Below are positions 12,125-24,000 of a stretch of 64,000 nt of DNA, one piece after another. Numbering within the stretch: the first letter of the stretch is position 1; each line of letters opens with the position of its first letter. The notes beneath the pieces were generated by a model, which saw only the letters and a program-made list of their open reading frames with translations, made no database searches and was not told the origin of the DNA. Both the position numbers and the translations under genes were made by a program. The stretch is taken from the NCBI GenBank assembly GCA_033725935.1, contig MU867066.1, positions 496,001 to 560,000 of the forward strand. The letters are read 5' to 3'. This DNA is from Cladorrhinum sp. PSN259. Taxonomy: Eukaryota > Ascomycota > Sordariomycetes > Sordariales > Podosporaceae.

Positions 12125-13002
12125 TCCCTCCCCAGGCTATCAATGTTTGGATGAGTGAGCGGCTGATCAGTAGTCGGTGAAGCAAGAAGCAAAGTTGTCG
12201 TCCTCGTTTGCTGATATCCCCATGGCTTGCAGGGTGGAGGCTAATTACCGTGCCGCCACCAACCTCTGCTGGATACAGGTGAAAGAGATCTTGACAAATA
12301 TCTAAGCCACACTTGTAGATCTTTTTTTTGTTTTTCCCTATGGCAGACGACTGATTCGACGATGCCGGGTTTTTAGAAGGCCGTGCCGTACCGCGTATGC
12401 CAGTAGGGGGGATCCGGCATACTTGCCGTAATTTGTCGATCTTTGACTGTGAACAATACATAGGTTTTCCCGTGTAAGTCAGGGGTTTGGACTCCTTACC
12501 TATGTAGTGTAGATGGGATGTGAAAGACACGTAAATATGATGATGGCTTACATCTTGCAAGGTTTTCTTAATAAACTCGCAGAGGAAGGTGCATTTGCTT
12601 TCTTTACAAGAAATTGCCACTTTCTGACCGCTTCTTGAGTATGAAATAAAACTCCTCCTCATCACTTTCCTCTTCCATCCGGCCGGACCGAATGGAAATT
12701 CTGTCTTTCTGGTTGTCGGAGGTTTTCTGTTTTGTATCACCGAGAACTTCATTGAGATATAAAAAAAAAAAAAATTAATTAAAAAAGCTGTGCCTGGCAG
12801 ATGCAGTTTTTTTGGCCCTTTGCATATTTCGTTTCTTGTTGACACTGCTTTTTAGACACAAATCTCAAACATCCAACTGCATGAAAAACCCTGCGCACCA
12901 GCCAGCTGCATCACAACTCCGTCAAGTGCATACATATCATGAACAGCCGCAAGTCGGTCCGTGTAAGAATTGAACCATGATCTACAAAATGCCGGCGGCA
13001 AG

Positions 13003-13003
<1 letters not shown>

Positions 13004-13039
<36 letters not shown>
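13004..13039. repeat. (CA)18 microsatellite
   Basis: An uninterrupted CA dinucleotide run of 36 bases, a likely length-polymorphic marker. Confidence 0.95.
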
Positions 13040-13040
<1 letters not shown>

Positions 13041-14305
13041 GATATCGATCCTTTTTTTTTTAACCCCCTATTTTCCTCAAACGTTGCTTCTTTTTCGTGA
13101 TAGCACACTTACTGCATCATGCATCCTGCATCCTGTATCCTGTCTCATGTATGTATCCTGCATACTACCTCACATCCAACCGCTAGATAAATTCTCCACT
13201 TCAACCAGTATTTCTGAAACTTTGGTTCGACGAGAGCCTGAGGGACGGGAGGAGGACATGAGAAAAATAGAACGCTTATGCGCGTATGTATGTACATACA
13301 TGCGCACGTGAGCAATGATGTACAGTAGTGCATGTAAGAAAGTGCAGCGTGTATACATATGTCGTGTGCCCATCGCATATAATTATAAGAGCTCCGAGTT
13401 TTATCACAGTTTGGTTTTGAACGTGTGACGATTGTTGGTTTGGTTTGGTTTGGTTAGCTGCAGCAGCACGACATCGTACAGTAATAAGCAATAAGCAATT
13501 GCATGGAATCATGAACTTTTTTTTTTCTTTTTTCTTTTCTTCTTTTTCGCATGTCGAAATTTAGGTTGTCTTACCAACATCAACAACAGATTAACAAAAC
13601 AAAAAAAGATATTACATACACCATTTTAATACGATACAATACAATACAGTTTTTTTGGTTTGTTTTTTTTTGCCCCGCCAAATAAACAAACCCCCCCTCC
13701 CTTGTCCTTTTTCCTTTCCGCTTCCCTTTCCCTTAGCCGATGAGAAAGGGGGACCTAACCAACCAACGTCAGTCAGTTCAGTCAGTCCACTTCCGTAGTC
13801 TAGTGGGTGGGTTCAATCCATTGCCTCGGGATCCCCCCAATAAATAATCAACTGACGATATCACATTGCACCTACACTAGCTTTTATTGCCGCCCCCAGA
13901 TTTTCATGAACCCTATGGCGCAATGATCTTCACCACGATTCAAACACTTACACACAGACCTCTTTTTTTCTCTTCCTTTGGGGTTCATCAACGATTCCAT
14001 TGTGGATATTTCATTTGCTATATACATTTGGCGCGAGACGACCAAAAAAAGGCCCTGGAAAAGTGATCTACGAGACACACCATGCCTTTTAAGGGAATGC
14101 TTGCTTGATTACTACACTACACACCTTGAACCCGGGCGACTCACGGGCGTTTTTTTTTTTTTTTTGTTTGTGTCCACTTTTGTGTTTCAATGGTTCACAC
14201 TCTTTCCTCTCAGTTTCTGGGTCTTCCCACTTGGTCCAGACCCGGGAACTTGGGTGCCCGTGCTTGGGATTCGACTAGTAGGGGGGAAGGGTGGATGAAA
14301 GACGG

Positions 14306-14335
14306 GAGAGAGAGAGAGAGAGAGTGTGTGTGTGT
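14306..14335. repeat. Compound (AG)n(TG)n microsatellite
   Basis: About ten AG units run directly into about five TG units without interruption. Confidence 0.9.
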
Positions 14336-16438
14336 CTAAGCTCTCCGGAAAATGAAATGAACCAGACCCCGTGATGTTTTTTTGGATTTTTTTTCCGTTG
14401 CAGGGGAACAAAAGCTGACAACATGGCGTGTGGTTTGAAAAAGAAAAAAATGGCAAGTATTGTACATTTTTATTTTATTTTATTTATTTACTTTGCTTGG
14501 TGTTTCGGATTTCGGGTTTGATCATTTGTATGAACTGACACTGACATTGAAATTGACATTGACACTTACACTTGCGTTTGTTGTTTTTAAAAAAGGGGGG
14601 GCTGGCCAACAACTTCCACCATCAACAAACAACCCACCATGGGTTAAAAAAAAAAACAGGTTTTGCTGTGATGTGATGTGAATGAAATGAAATTGTTTTA
14701 TTTACTTTCTCTCTGCCTAAGGCTGAAAAAAAAAGAATGAAAAAAAGTGTTACCCGCGCAATAATTACAAGCTACTACAAATACCAACCCCACTTGACAA
14801 GTTCTCTTCGAGCAAAACATTAATAAAGAAAACAAAGGTGTGGGTATAAAAGACGATTACCGGTTTGCCGAACCCTTCTGTTTTTCTCCAACACGGCAAC
14901 TGCCGGCACCTCTTGCAATCAAATCTCGGGGATCCACCACACCTTGTTCATACGTTCCGCTCCGAAGCGGGTATTAATGGGGGGGAATGGGATGCCGATG
15001 GATGGATGGACGGACGGACGGATGACCCCGTCAAGGCAAGTAATTCTTTTTTGGAGGATATAGCTCCTGAGTGAAATGACGCGTCATTGTCTTCCCGATC
15101 GAAAGATTATCATCAGTAATGGGAGAGATGATCGGAACCCCCTTGGAGAGTGGAGGTTTTTTGTTATGTTAGTTGTCTCATAGTACTCTGAAGTGGACTA
15201 CCAAAGATACTGGGGATCATGGAGATGCTTGACAGGGTTAACAACAAAAGAACTTTGATCTTTCTTCGGAGGTGACTGTTGCTTCTCCGAAGACTTGTGA
15301 GGGGGGAATCGGAGTACGTACAACTGCTTGCGTGTCTTGAAACCAAATACTCGTCAAGCCAGGGTTGAGGAGGCCGGTCTGTCATAAAAAACTACCTACG
15401 ATCAGGGGGTATGGAAGCAGTAAACAGACGGGGGATGGATACATGCTGTTCAAGTCATGAACGCCCACACTCCTCTCCCCCACAAAAGTTCATTAGGGGG
15501 CGTACGTTGCTTCTACATATGTCACACCGAAAAAAAAACCCTTGAAGCGCATGTTACATATATATACAATATCCATTATCACTTCAAAGAAGAAGAAGAA
15601 AAAAAGAACTCATAGGACATTGTACCACTTATTCCCCTTTGGATCAAATTCTCTCCAACCCCTGAGTCCAAGTGCCTCTCCCTCCTTTAATACAACAAAA
15701 CAAACCAATCACATCGCTGGCGAGCCTCCCTGTTCACTCCATAAAACCTGTTCTATACGGAAATATGCAACGGAGAATGCCGGTGACGACTCAAGACGAC
15801 GCTGCAGTAGCGTCTATCGTGGACACCACCACGGTAGTAGTGTCCTGTACCTAACCAAAAAAGAAACTCATCACATTCACAAACCCAAGAAAAAAGAAAA
15901 AGACGTTGACCATTGCGGGGGGTGATTTCTTAGTTCCTGGTTTTAGTCAACACGTAAAAGGTTGCCATCACTGGCAAGACCGGAGCATTTCTTCCACGGC
16001 CATGGAGTGACCCCTCCACACTTGGTATTAACACACATGGGTGGTTATACGTCAAAGATCAGAGGTTTCTGTCAATTCGAAAAAACGATATGATCACTCC
16101 AAACATATGGATTCTAGTCTTTCTCAAGTTGCATACAATAACAGAGAGAACGGAAAGGGGGATATCAAATGTGTTCTTATTGTCCACCATGCAATGTCAT
16201 GCCCTCAAGTCCATACAAATACCCTACAAAATAAAACGCCAACTGGTGTAGCTTTTGATCAATCATCATCCTCCTCCATTCGGCTGAGGGGAACCACCCC
16301 CACCACCTAACCTTCATCTCCTCTCGACGAAACCATCAAGATTACCAAGAATCCTTCCTACCATCAATGTCTAGATAGATAGCATCGAGATAGAGTCTTT
16401 CCAATTTTCCGTGGTTCAATCACCGCTTGGGCTGGGGT

Positions 16439-19431
16439 TTAGGCCAGATAAGGCCCAATAACCGCCTGTGCCTCAGGGGTGAGACGTTCTTGAGCAAAGG
16501 TGGCAATCTTGTTGCCATGTCGCTGGTTAGCCTCCTTGAGGAACTGTCCAACCCACTTATCTACCTCGACAATGTCGGGGAAGTCATCGCGGGCACCACG
16601 CTTGCATGTGTTGAGAGGAGTGAAGCCAATACCGAAGCCGATATCATCGACGTCGGCCTCGTTGACAAGATCGTCACCGTAGCCAGCAGCGACCTTGGGT
16701 GGGTTCTTGAGCAGGTCAAGAAGGCTGTTGGTGGTGAATCCCCAGCCCTTTGCGTAACGTGATGCAAAGGCCTGAGAATCAGTCAAAGTCCTGGTATACG
16801 AAATGACTGCGAGCTTGCGATCAACGGGCCGGGCGAAGGAGCCAGTGGTGGGCAGGATGATGGTCAGATAGAACGGTGTAAACACATTTGCCTGGACCGC
16901 CTCGGCATGTTTGATGAAGTAATCTGCACCCAACTCGGGTCTAGCTGAGACTAGGTGATAGAATCGAGCGACACGAGCCTTGTGAGAATCGCTGGGGTTT
17001 TTCTGCAACTTCTCAAAAACAATCTTGAGAATTTCTGGGAAGTACCCATTCAAGACCTCACTATATCACATTCAAGATTAGCAAAACTGAAGAACAAGCT
17101 GTAATGGATGTGAACTTACGCTGAGAATGTGGCAACCACTGCCTCGAGGATATCGTAGGCATTCTGCTCCGTCTTCTTGCTAGCGATAAGGCGTTGGAAG
17201 GTGATGAGCACGGCTTCCAGCTTGTTGTCGCTAAGGATTAGCTGGGCAGCCCGAGGGATGATGGCTGATAAGAATCTTGACTGAGGTGGGACGTTTCCTC
17301 TCGTCTCCCACGCAGATGGAGCAAGAACGAAGTCAAGCAGGACCTTGATCTCGCCGGGCACGTCGTTTGATGTGTGTTGCTCAAGGAGGAGAGAGAAAAT
17401 CTGGAAGACAAAGGGAACGAATTCTGAGATGTCCTCGCTGATAATGGCTGCGAATGGTCCCCACAAGCGAGCAAGAAGATCGACGCTGGGTGAATTGCTG
17501 CAAAACCTCGCAAGTGCGCCGATTGCCTCAAAGTGGTAATAGTAGAACCGAGGGTTGCTGGGGTTTTGCTTGATGACATTCGTGATCTCGATCAAGTGTT
17601 GGAGGACAGTATCGATTCCGCTCTCAAACGCGCCCTCCTTGATTACGATCAAGATTCTCATGATACACCTGACCAGGAACTCATTCTCCTGCAGCTTGGT
17701 CGCTGACGTGTCCTTCTCGATGAGCTTGAAGAGATGCTCGAGGAGATCCTTGGCAAATGGCTGAATGTCTGCCCGAGGGAAGATGTGTTGACCTGAACTG
17801 TCAGTCAAGAAAAGTACTCTCTCGATCGCAATGGCTGCATATGTGTAGACGACGTAATTTTCGGAACCCAGAGCCTGAATAAGTGGCTGCATCACACTGG
17901 CCCATTGCTCCCTGTTGAGCTGACTGCGGAAGTTGTACAGATACTTGATCGCATCTACCTGGGCGATAGGCTCAACTCCAGCGCCAGTCAGGTCTGAAGC
18001 GATGTGATTCGTGAAGAACTCAACGACGTTGACGTATGAATTGACTGTAACAACACCGTGAGCTGCAGTAACAGCACCCTTGGCAGCAATGGCAAGGAAA
18101 AGGTAGACAGCAGTGTCCTTGTCCTTCCAATTCTGCTTTCCCTGGGCCAGATAGTGGTTGATATATTTGGAAACAACCTGGGTAACAAGCATCTCGAAAT
18201 TGTCTAAGAGTTTCCGAAGGAAGTCTGTAGCAGCTCTTCTTCTGGAATCAGTATCAGAGCCCTCCAGATCCCTGCGGATAAACTCGATAGGTTCATCTTC
18301 AAACATCTCAATATCGGATTCCCTGAGAGCAACATTGGGAAGGACCACCTTTTGTACGATAGTCTCTAGGATCTGTTCATTGTTGAAAATCTGGGCATGG
18401 CGGGGCACAGATGAAACCGCAGTCAGAAACTTGAGTGCCTGGGACGTGAGTATATCAAATCGCTTCTGGGGCCCGATGCTCGAAAGGACATCCCAAACTT
18501 TGCTTGTGAATTCCTGGACGAAGGGATGGAAGTCATCGTCGTACTTGTTGGTGTACAGCTGAAGAACCTCGCAGATATCAGATTTGAGAGTTTCGAGTGG
18601 CGTGGCCTCGTCCTCCTCATCGTCGAAAATCGGGTTCGTGTACGATAGGTACTTGTGGAGGAGCTGGGTAATGGACTGGAGGTTTGACTCGATGATGGGT
18701 GGTAGATCCTGGCATGAGAGGTCGTAAAAGATTCTGATCAGGAGGCTCATCGTCTCGAGCCAGCCCTTGAGTTCGGCCGCATTGTTGGCGTTGGCAGTAA
18801 TCTGCTGGTCGGCAATGCCAAGCATGGCGATGAACGGCTCACCGAACTTCTCGACTACGTGAAGAACCTCTCGGTTCAGTTCGTTGGACTGGAAGAGCGG
18901 GCGCCACCTGCCGAATATCGAGTGTGCAACCTCCAAAACGCCGTTGGTCTTCTTGTACTCGGTATTAGAAAGTCGAGAAACCAGGTCAGCCGTCAATGTG
19001 TCCCACCGCTCCCAGAAATCAGAATCGGCGATGATGGTGATAGCCTCGCCGAGCTGCGTTTGTATCGTCGGTGGTGATGAGATCATCAGACCGACGATCT
19101 CCTTCTTGATAGTATCGACGGTCGTCTGGGCCAGCTTGTAGGTGCCGTCCTCGTCGGTCCAGTTAAGGCGGATGAAGTTCTTGAAGGCCAAGGCAGCAGC
19201 AAGGCGGGTCTTTTGGGCTTGGGCGGCATCGTTGACGATGGCTAGGAGGGAGAGCGAATAGTCGGGGAGTTTGGAGAGGTTTTTGAGCTCGGCCTCAGCT
19301 GGAAACAAGGTGACGGGGTTAGATAGACATGTTTGTGTTTGCATCTCGACAAGAAAAGACTTACCCTTTCTGTGGTTCTGCGCATCGAGAGTTGCGTCAA
19401 GCAGCTGCGCAAGTTGTGCCAGCTCCGCCAT
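16439..19431 (-). CDS. cse1: Exportin Cse1/CAS (importin-alpha re-exporter)
   Basis: Three exons: 19431-19365, 19298-17120 and 17060-16439, giving 955 residues, the normal length for Cse1/CAS/KapE (about 960). The first intron splits a codon so that NHRK joins AEAELKNLSKLPDYSLSLL, the importin-beta N-terminal repeat. Typical Cse1 blocks follow: LAAALAFKNFIRLNW, YSNK-type HEAT helices, and a C-terminal half with LNGYFPEILKIVFEKLQ, ANVFTPFYLTIILPTTG and RKLAVISYTRTL. The protein is an all-helical HEAT-repeat karyopherin. With Ran-GTP it carries importin-alpha back to the cytoplasm through nuclear pores and is normally essential. The ATG at 19431 sits in the context GCCATGGCG on the gene strand. 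The gene is divergent to tsc2 across 1.6 kb. Confidence 0.97.
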
Positions 19432-21036
19432 GGTGGGCTATAAGTGCTGGTATCTTGCAAGTATTTTTGAAATTTGTTGGTGGTGATGATAGCGGAGGCC
19501 TGGAAAGGGAAAAAAAGAAAAGAAAAACAAAACAGTTGGAAAAGGCAATGGCGGTTGCTAGGAGTTCCTGGTGGGGGAGTATTCCTTCTCTTGGCTTCTT
19601 CTTCTCCCGGGCTGTTTGGGTCCAAATTTTGGTCCCTCTCCCAAAAAAAGTGACAAGGTACCTCTCCTTTTTGGCGGGGTTGCGGTACTTGCCGCCTATC
19701 CCAAGTGGAGCCATCCTGGAGCTTTGATGCCGCCTGCTCTGGTTCTCACAATGCGGGGTTCCATCTTCGCTGGAATTTACGTTTTAAGGTTTGCGCATGC
19801 ATTCAATTCTTCAATCTGGCCCAGCATACAGCATATTCAAGGTACCTTAGGTATCATTCACTGATTCAGAAAGTATATGACGAAGGCTCGATAAGTTGGT
19901 AATTTACGGCGATGATCTTCTTCTCGTCATTGACGGCTAGAAGAGGGATGTGAGGAAAAATGATGCAAAATCTCTTTGTCTTGGTTTCTCAAAGTTTCTT
20001 GGTTCGCCCACGCTCCCGTTCTACCATGATTGGCTACGTGGATCAATCCCACTTCCAACCTCCCAGGGCTCTGGAGCTTCCAGCCAATAGCTCCCCTAGG
20101 TGGAAACGGCGGGCCCCAGGTTTCACTGGTCGAGTTCCGTCATTGTGCTGTTCTTGTGTGCCGTAGTCGGTGTTCAACCGACGTCTGATAGCTCGAGTTT
20201 TTTGTCCACTTGCATCCTCAGACAAGCCCATTTGACAGAACCAAGCAACGCAAAAAAAAAAATATACGGCGGCGTACATCGAACCTGCGAATCAACAAGA
20301 GAGAGCCCCGGATACCCACCGGCGACCTGCGTACGCAAGGCGACAGATTTGTACGCCACAAGACGGGACGAGCAAGGGGGAACAACGGACCAGCGAGGAC
20401 GAGAGAGATAGCGGCGACATTTCAGCTCTGGAGGAGAAGAGGGACGGAAACAAGAGGTTCGAAGCGATATATTTACATCAGCTCGGTCGCAGAGGGAGCT
20501 GGAGCTAGGACAAGAGCTTAGAGAGACAAGGAGGAGCTGGTGGATGGTGGCGTGGTGTGCTCCCACGCTGATGAGAGTTTTCCCGGAGGTGTGACCTGCC
20601 TCTTCCCATTTCGGTCCAAGGTTTGCGCATTGCGTGTAAGTCAATGTCTCACTTCCCGCAGGTGAAATTTTTCAGATATTTCTTTTTCTAGCAGGACAAG
20701 TGCCCGATGATGCCCGTGTTTCCTATTCCCACTCCCCTCGTGTCCCCGCTCCTCTCCATGCATACCGTCTGATATATCGCATCGCCGAGCTTTCACCAGT
20801 GGGCAGGTGACGGCGACCACGCACTTCGCCATGCCACTCGTCCACCACAGCCAACCAGGTGGGGACCTGTGATTGATGCGATCTGCGATCTCCCACCACC
20901 ATGCCCACTCCCGTCACACTTCGACCAAGCTACTTTTTGCACCTTCGACCTGCATGCGGCTCCTGCAAGTCGCAAGCCCCTGCAGGACGAAACAACTTCC
21001 TCTTGGATCGCTAGTCTTGGCGCCAGACGACACTCA
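19432..21036. promoter_or_regulatory. Divergent promoter region between cse1 and tsc2, with upstream ORFs before tsc2
   Basis: This 1.6-kb interval serves both genes. On the plus strand, two upstream ORFs precede the chosen tsc2 start: a 13-codon frame at 20831-20872 and an 81-codon frame at 20876-21121. The second overlaps both possible tsc2 start codons (21037 and 21106) in another frame. If the tsc2 transcript begins above about 20.83 kb, these could limit Tsc2 translation. No transcription start can be fixed from sequence alone. Confidence 0.5.
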
Positions 21037-24000
21037 ATGGATCCTTTTAGACCTCACTACCCTCCTCCCAGACCATGCGCTCGTCCCAAGGCTTCGTCGA
21101 CTAACATGTTTCGCCGCATAGTGTCTCTGGGCCACTCGGCCCCAGAGGAACCGGACGAACTGGAGCACATGTCACCATCTCCAGGCGATGAGGTGCCTCT
21201 CCAAGAGCCCAGGACGAGCGGAGGCCTTGCCGGCGTATTCAAGGGCCTTGCCGGCGGCGGGAAGCTTACAAAGTCACCTCCCCCGTCTCATCAATCGCTC
21301 GCCCCCATGACAACAACGCAACCACAAGTCGACCGGTCCGACTCAGCATCTCTCCCGACCGCCCTGAGGTGTCTTCCACCCGACCAGGCCGCCCTCTACG
21401 TACAGCTACAAAAGAAGAATGGGCCGCTGAGTGATCGCGTTGCTGCGGCCAATGCGTTACGTTACGCCATTGTCGACTTCCCACTAAATCCCGTAAGCAA
21501 CTATATGCCCTTCCCAACAGAGCACTCACACTTATTCTGACTGCTGCCGACGGAAAATAGGTTTTCGACATTTGGTTTGCCGGCAAAGATTTGATCGACG
21601 CAAAGAATCCGGCTGGCGCTCGAACTGTTGGGTGGGAGCTTCTGACAGAATGTGTCAAATATCCATCAGCGACGGAGCTTGAACGACATGAATATTTTAG
21701 CACGATCACTGCGCCTGCCCACCATGAAGATTTTCACCTCCAGTTAGCAGCCCTTGAGGATCTGACGAATCGGGGTCGCAATGTCGTCGGGTTTCCATAC
21801 GAGATCTTCCCACTTCTGGCCCGCTGGCTTCTGGAAGGGTACAATGCCGTAAAGTTGGCTCGAAGAGTGGTTAACAGCAGGGACAACGACCGGCTCTCTA
21901 AGGGGAAAGCAATCTCATCGGGCGAAGAAAAGAACTTCTCGCAGCTGTTTGTGCTCTTGAAGGATACTATCAAGTTCAACTTCAAGTTCGCCCGAGATGA
22001 CGCGCTTGAGACCCTGATGGATCTACTTTTAAAAATCTGCGTCGGCACCAATTCCCAGGAGGATTTAAAGGCTTGCATCGACGTTATAGATGCGCTTGTC
22101 ACGTTTGGCGCGATACCGAATGACAAGCTCAAAGAGTGTATCGTAGTCCTGGGCTCGATCCACAGCCTGGTACCACAGCTTCAAAAGATCGCCTGGCACA
22201 CTGTATCCAACATTTGTCGGTCGCATCATGGTCAGTCGACAGTTAGGATTTTGTTGGATGTCTTGCGCAGTCATCATGCCGAGCGTGAGAAGAGTAGTGA
22301 GAATCATCCGCTTAGAGAGATCCGAGGCGCTGTTTCTCTTCTCAAGAAGCTGATATCTAAACCTGCCGAAAAGGGATATCCGACGGTTCCCTTGGCACTC
22401 TTGATCGATGGTCTCTCCAACATCACCAAGGCCGGCTCTGCAAGACTATCCCACGAGATTCTCATGTTGATAAACTCGCTGCTGGATGGGCGGGATGGCA
22501 ACATCAGCTTGATTATTGCAGAGGAGCATTGGTCGCTTATCTTCGAGGTTGCAGCGCTGTGTGCGCAGAGCACCACACCAACTCCTGATGCGGATGCTCC
22601 TCCTCCATCGCCAGCAGCTGTCAAATTAGCATTAGAGCTTCAGGAAGCCGTTGCAAATCAGCTGAGACTTCTTGTTTCTAGAGTTGAGATACTTCTTGCC
22701 CAGAATGGGACAGATTTTCTGCAACGCGACGAGTGTATCGACTTTCTCACCAAGGTCCAGCGGTCCATTCCCGATTCTGCCGCCGGCCTGGTCATCTCAT
22801 ACTTCCGAGAGCATCGGAGTTGTTTTCCATCCGACATGGACTGGAAGAGGAACCTTGACCTTGTTGTGGATGGCTTCTATCTTTGTCGTACCCGCGATCC
22901 CCTCACTCGGTTGCATGCACTTGAAGTTATCATTGACGTATACAATTTCCTTTGCTTGGCCGAAGATCTCGTCGAACACGGTGCTATCACCACGCTCATA
23001 CACAGGCTACTTTTGGGCATGTCCGAGGAAACCAACACACTTGTGCTCCAGGACACGGTCTCGTTTTTGGTAAAAGTGGCAGAGTCTGCGACAACTGAGC
23101 TCTTTCAAAGCATTCTTGAGGGCTTGAAAAAAGTGGTGGCCAAAGAGAACTCAAGATCACCATTAGCAACACTGGCAGCACCGAGGTCTGGCTCACACTT
23201 GCCTGGCCAAACGATTTACCATGGGAACCAGAGCCTGTCAAATGTGGTCACAAGAGGCTATGTGCAGATCTTCATGCGAACCATGAATGCTGGTGGTTCC
23301 AAGGCAGTGCAAGCATTTCAGGCTCTGGTTTACATTGCCCGGTCGAAGCCGTGTGAACTAGACGCGCGACTCACAGCTATGAAGATGCTCTTTCGCCTTC
23401 GAGCCGACTTTGAGCATCAAGTCTATCTGACTACATTGACTGAAAATGAGAATCTGGCAGCGTCTGTTTACCGCACAGAGTCATCTCTCCAGAAGAAGCT
23501 CGAGGAAGACGCCGCTCAACCCCCGAGAGGCACACCAGCACGTCCTGGACGTATGTCTGTCGCACAGGTCCATTCATCCGATAGAGTTGTTTCGTCGAGA
23601 CAGGTTTATAGTCCAAAACCTAGCGAACACCAAAGGCAGAGACTCTGGTCGGTCCCTGATCCAGACGCACTCCCGGAGGTGCCTCCCGAGAGGCCAAGTT
23701 GGTTTCTCTTTTCACATGCGAAACAGTCTTCAAGCCAAGATGGAAGCTCGTTCCTGAACATGGGCTCCTGGTTGGATGCGATATCAAGCATCCTTCATGG
23801 TGGGTGTGACTGGGAGCTGTACAGCTATGTTCTCACCCATCTTCCTGCACAACTAAGCAACCGCCCGCTCTTCCAAGGCGCCATCTCTCACATCCATGAG
23901 CTTCGGCGACTCATTTGTGAGATGATTCGGCAAAACAGCTTTCAAGAGCCGCCAGCCTTGTCAGGGCTGCGTCGAAACGATGTCTCAAACTGCCTGTTTC

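Larger units (their letters stand above)
12125..16438. other. Gene-poor stretch, right part
   Basis: No supported gene. The stretch is A/T-biased and full of homopolymer and dinucleotide runs, including GGTTT repeats near 13438-13455 and CATTGA-type repeats near 14536-14570. Low-complexity tracts create many spurious short frames. The last few hundred bases are presumably the 3' UTR and terminator of cse1. I see no tRNA or other structured RNA here. Confidence 0.5.

Noticed and set aside
12108..12845. 245-codon minus-strand open frame
   Set aside because: Its 3' end reads through the MITE terminal repeat. Composition is low-complexity and it has no motif, so it is a chance frame.
12852..13311. 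Frames rich in Cys-Val or Thr-His
   Set aside because: They translate the (CA)18 microsatellite.
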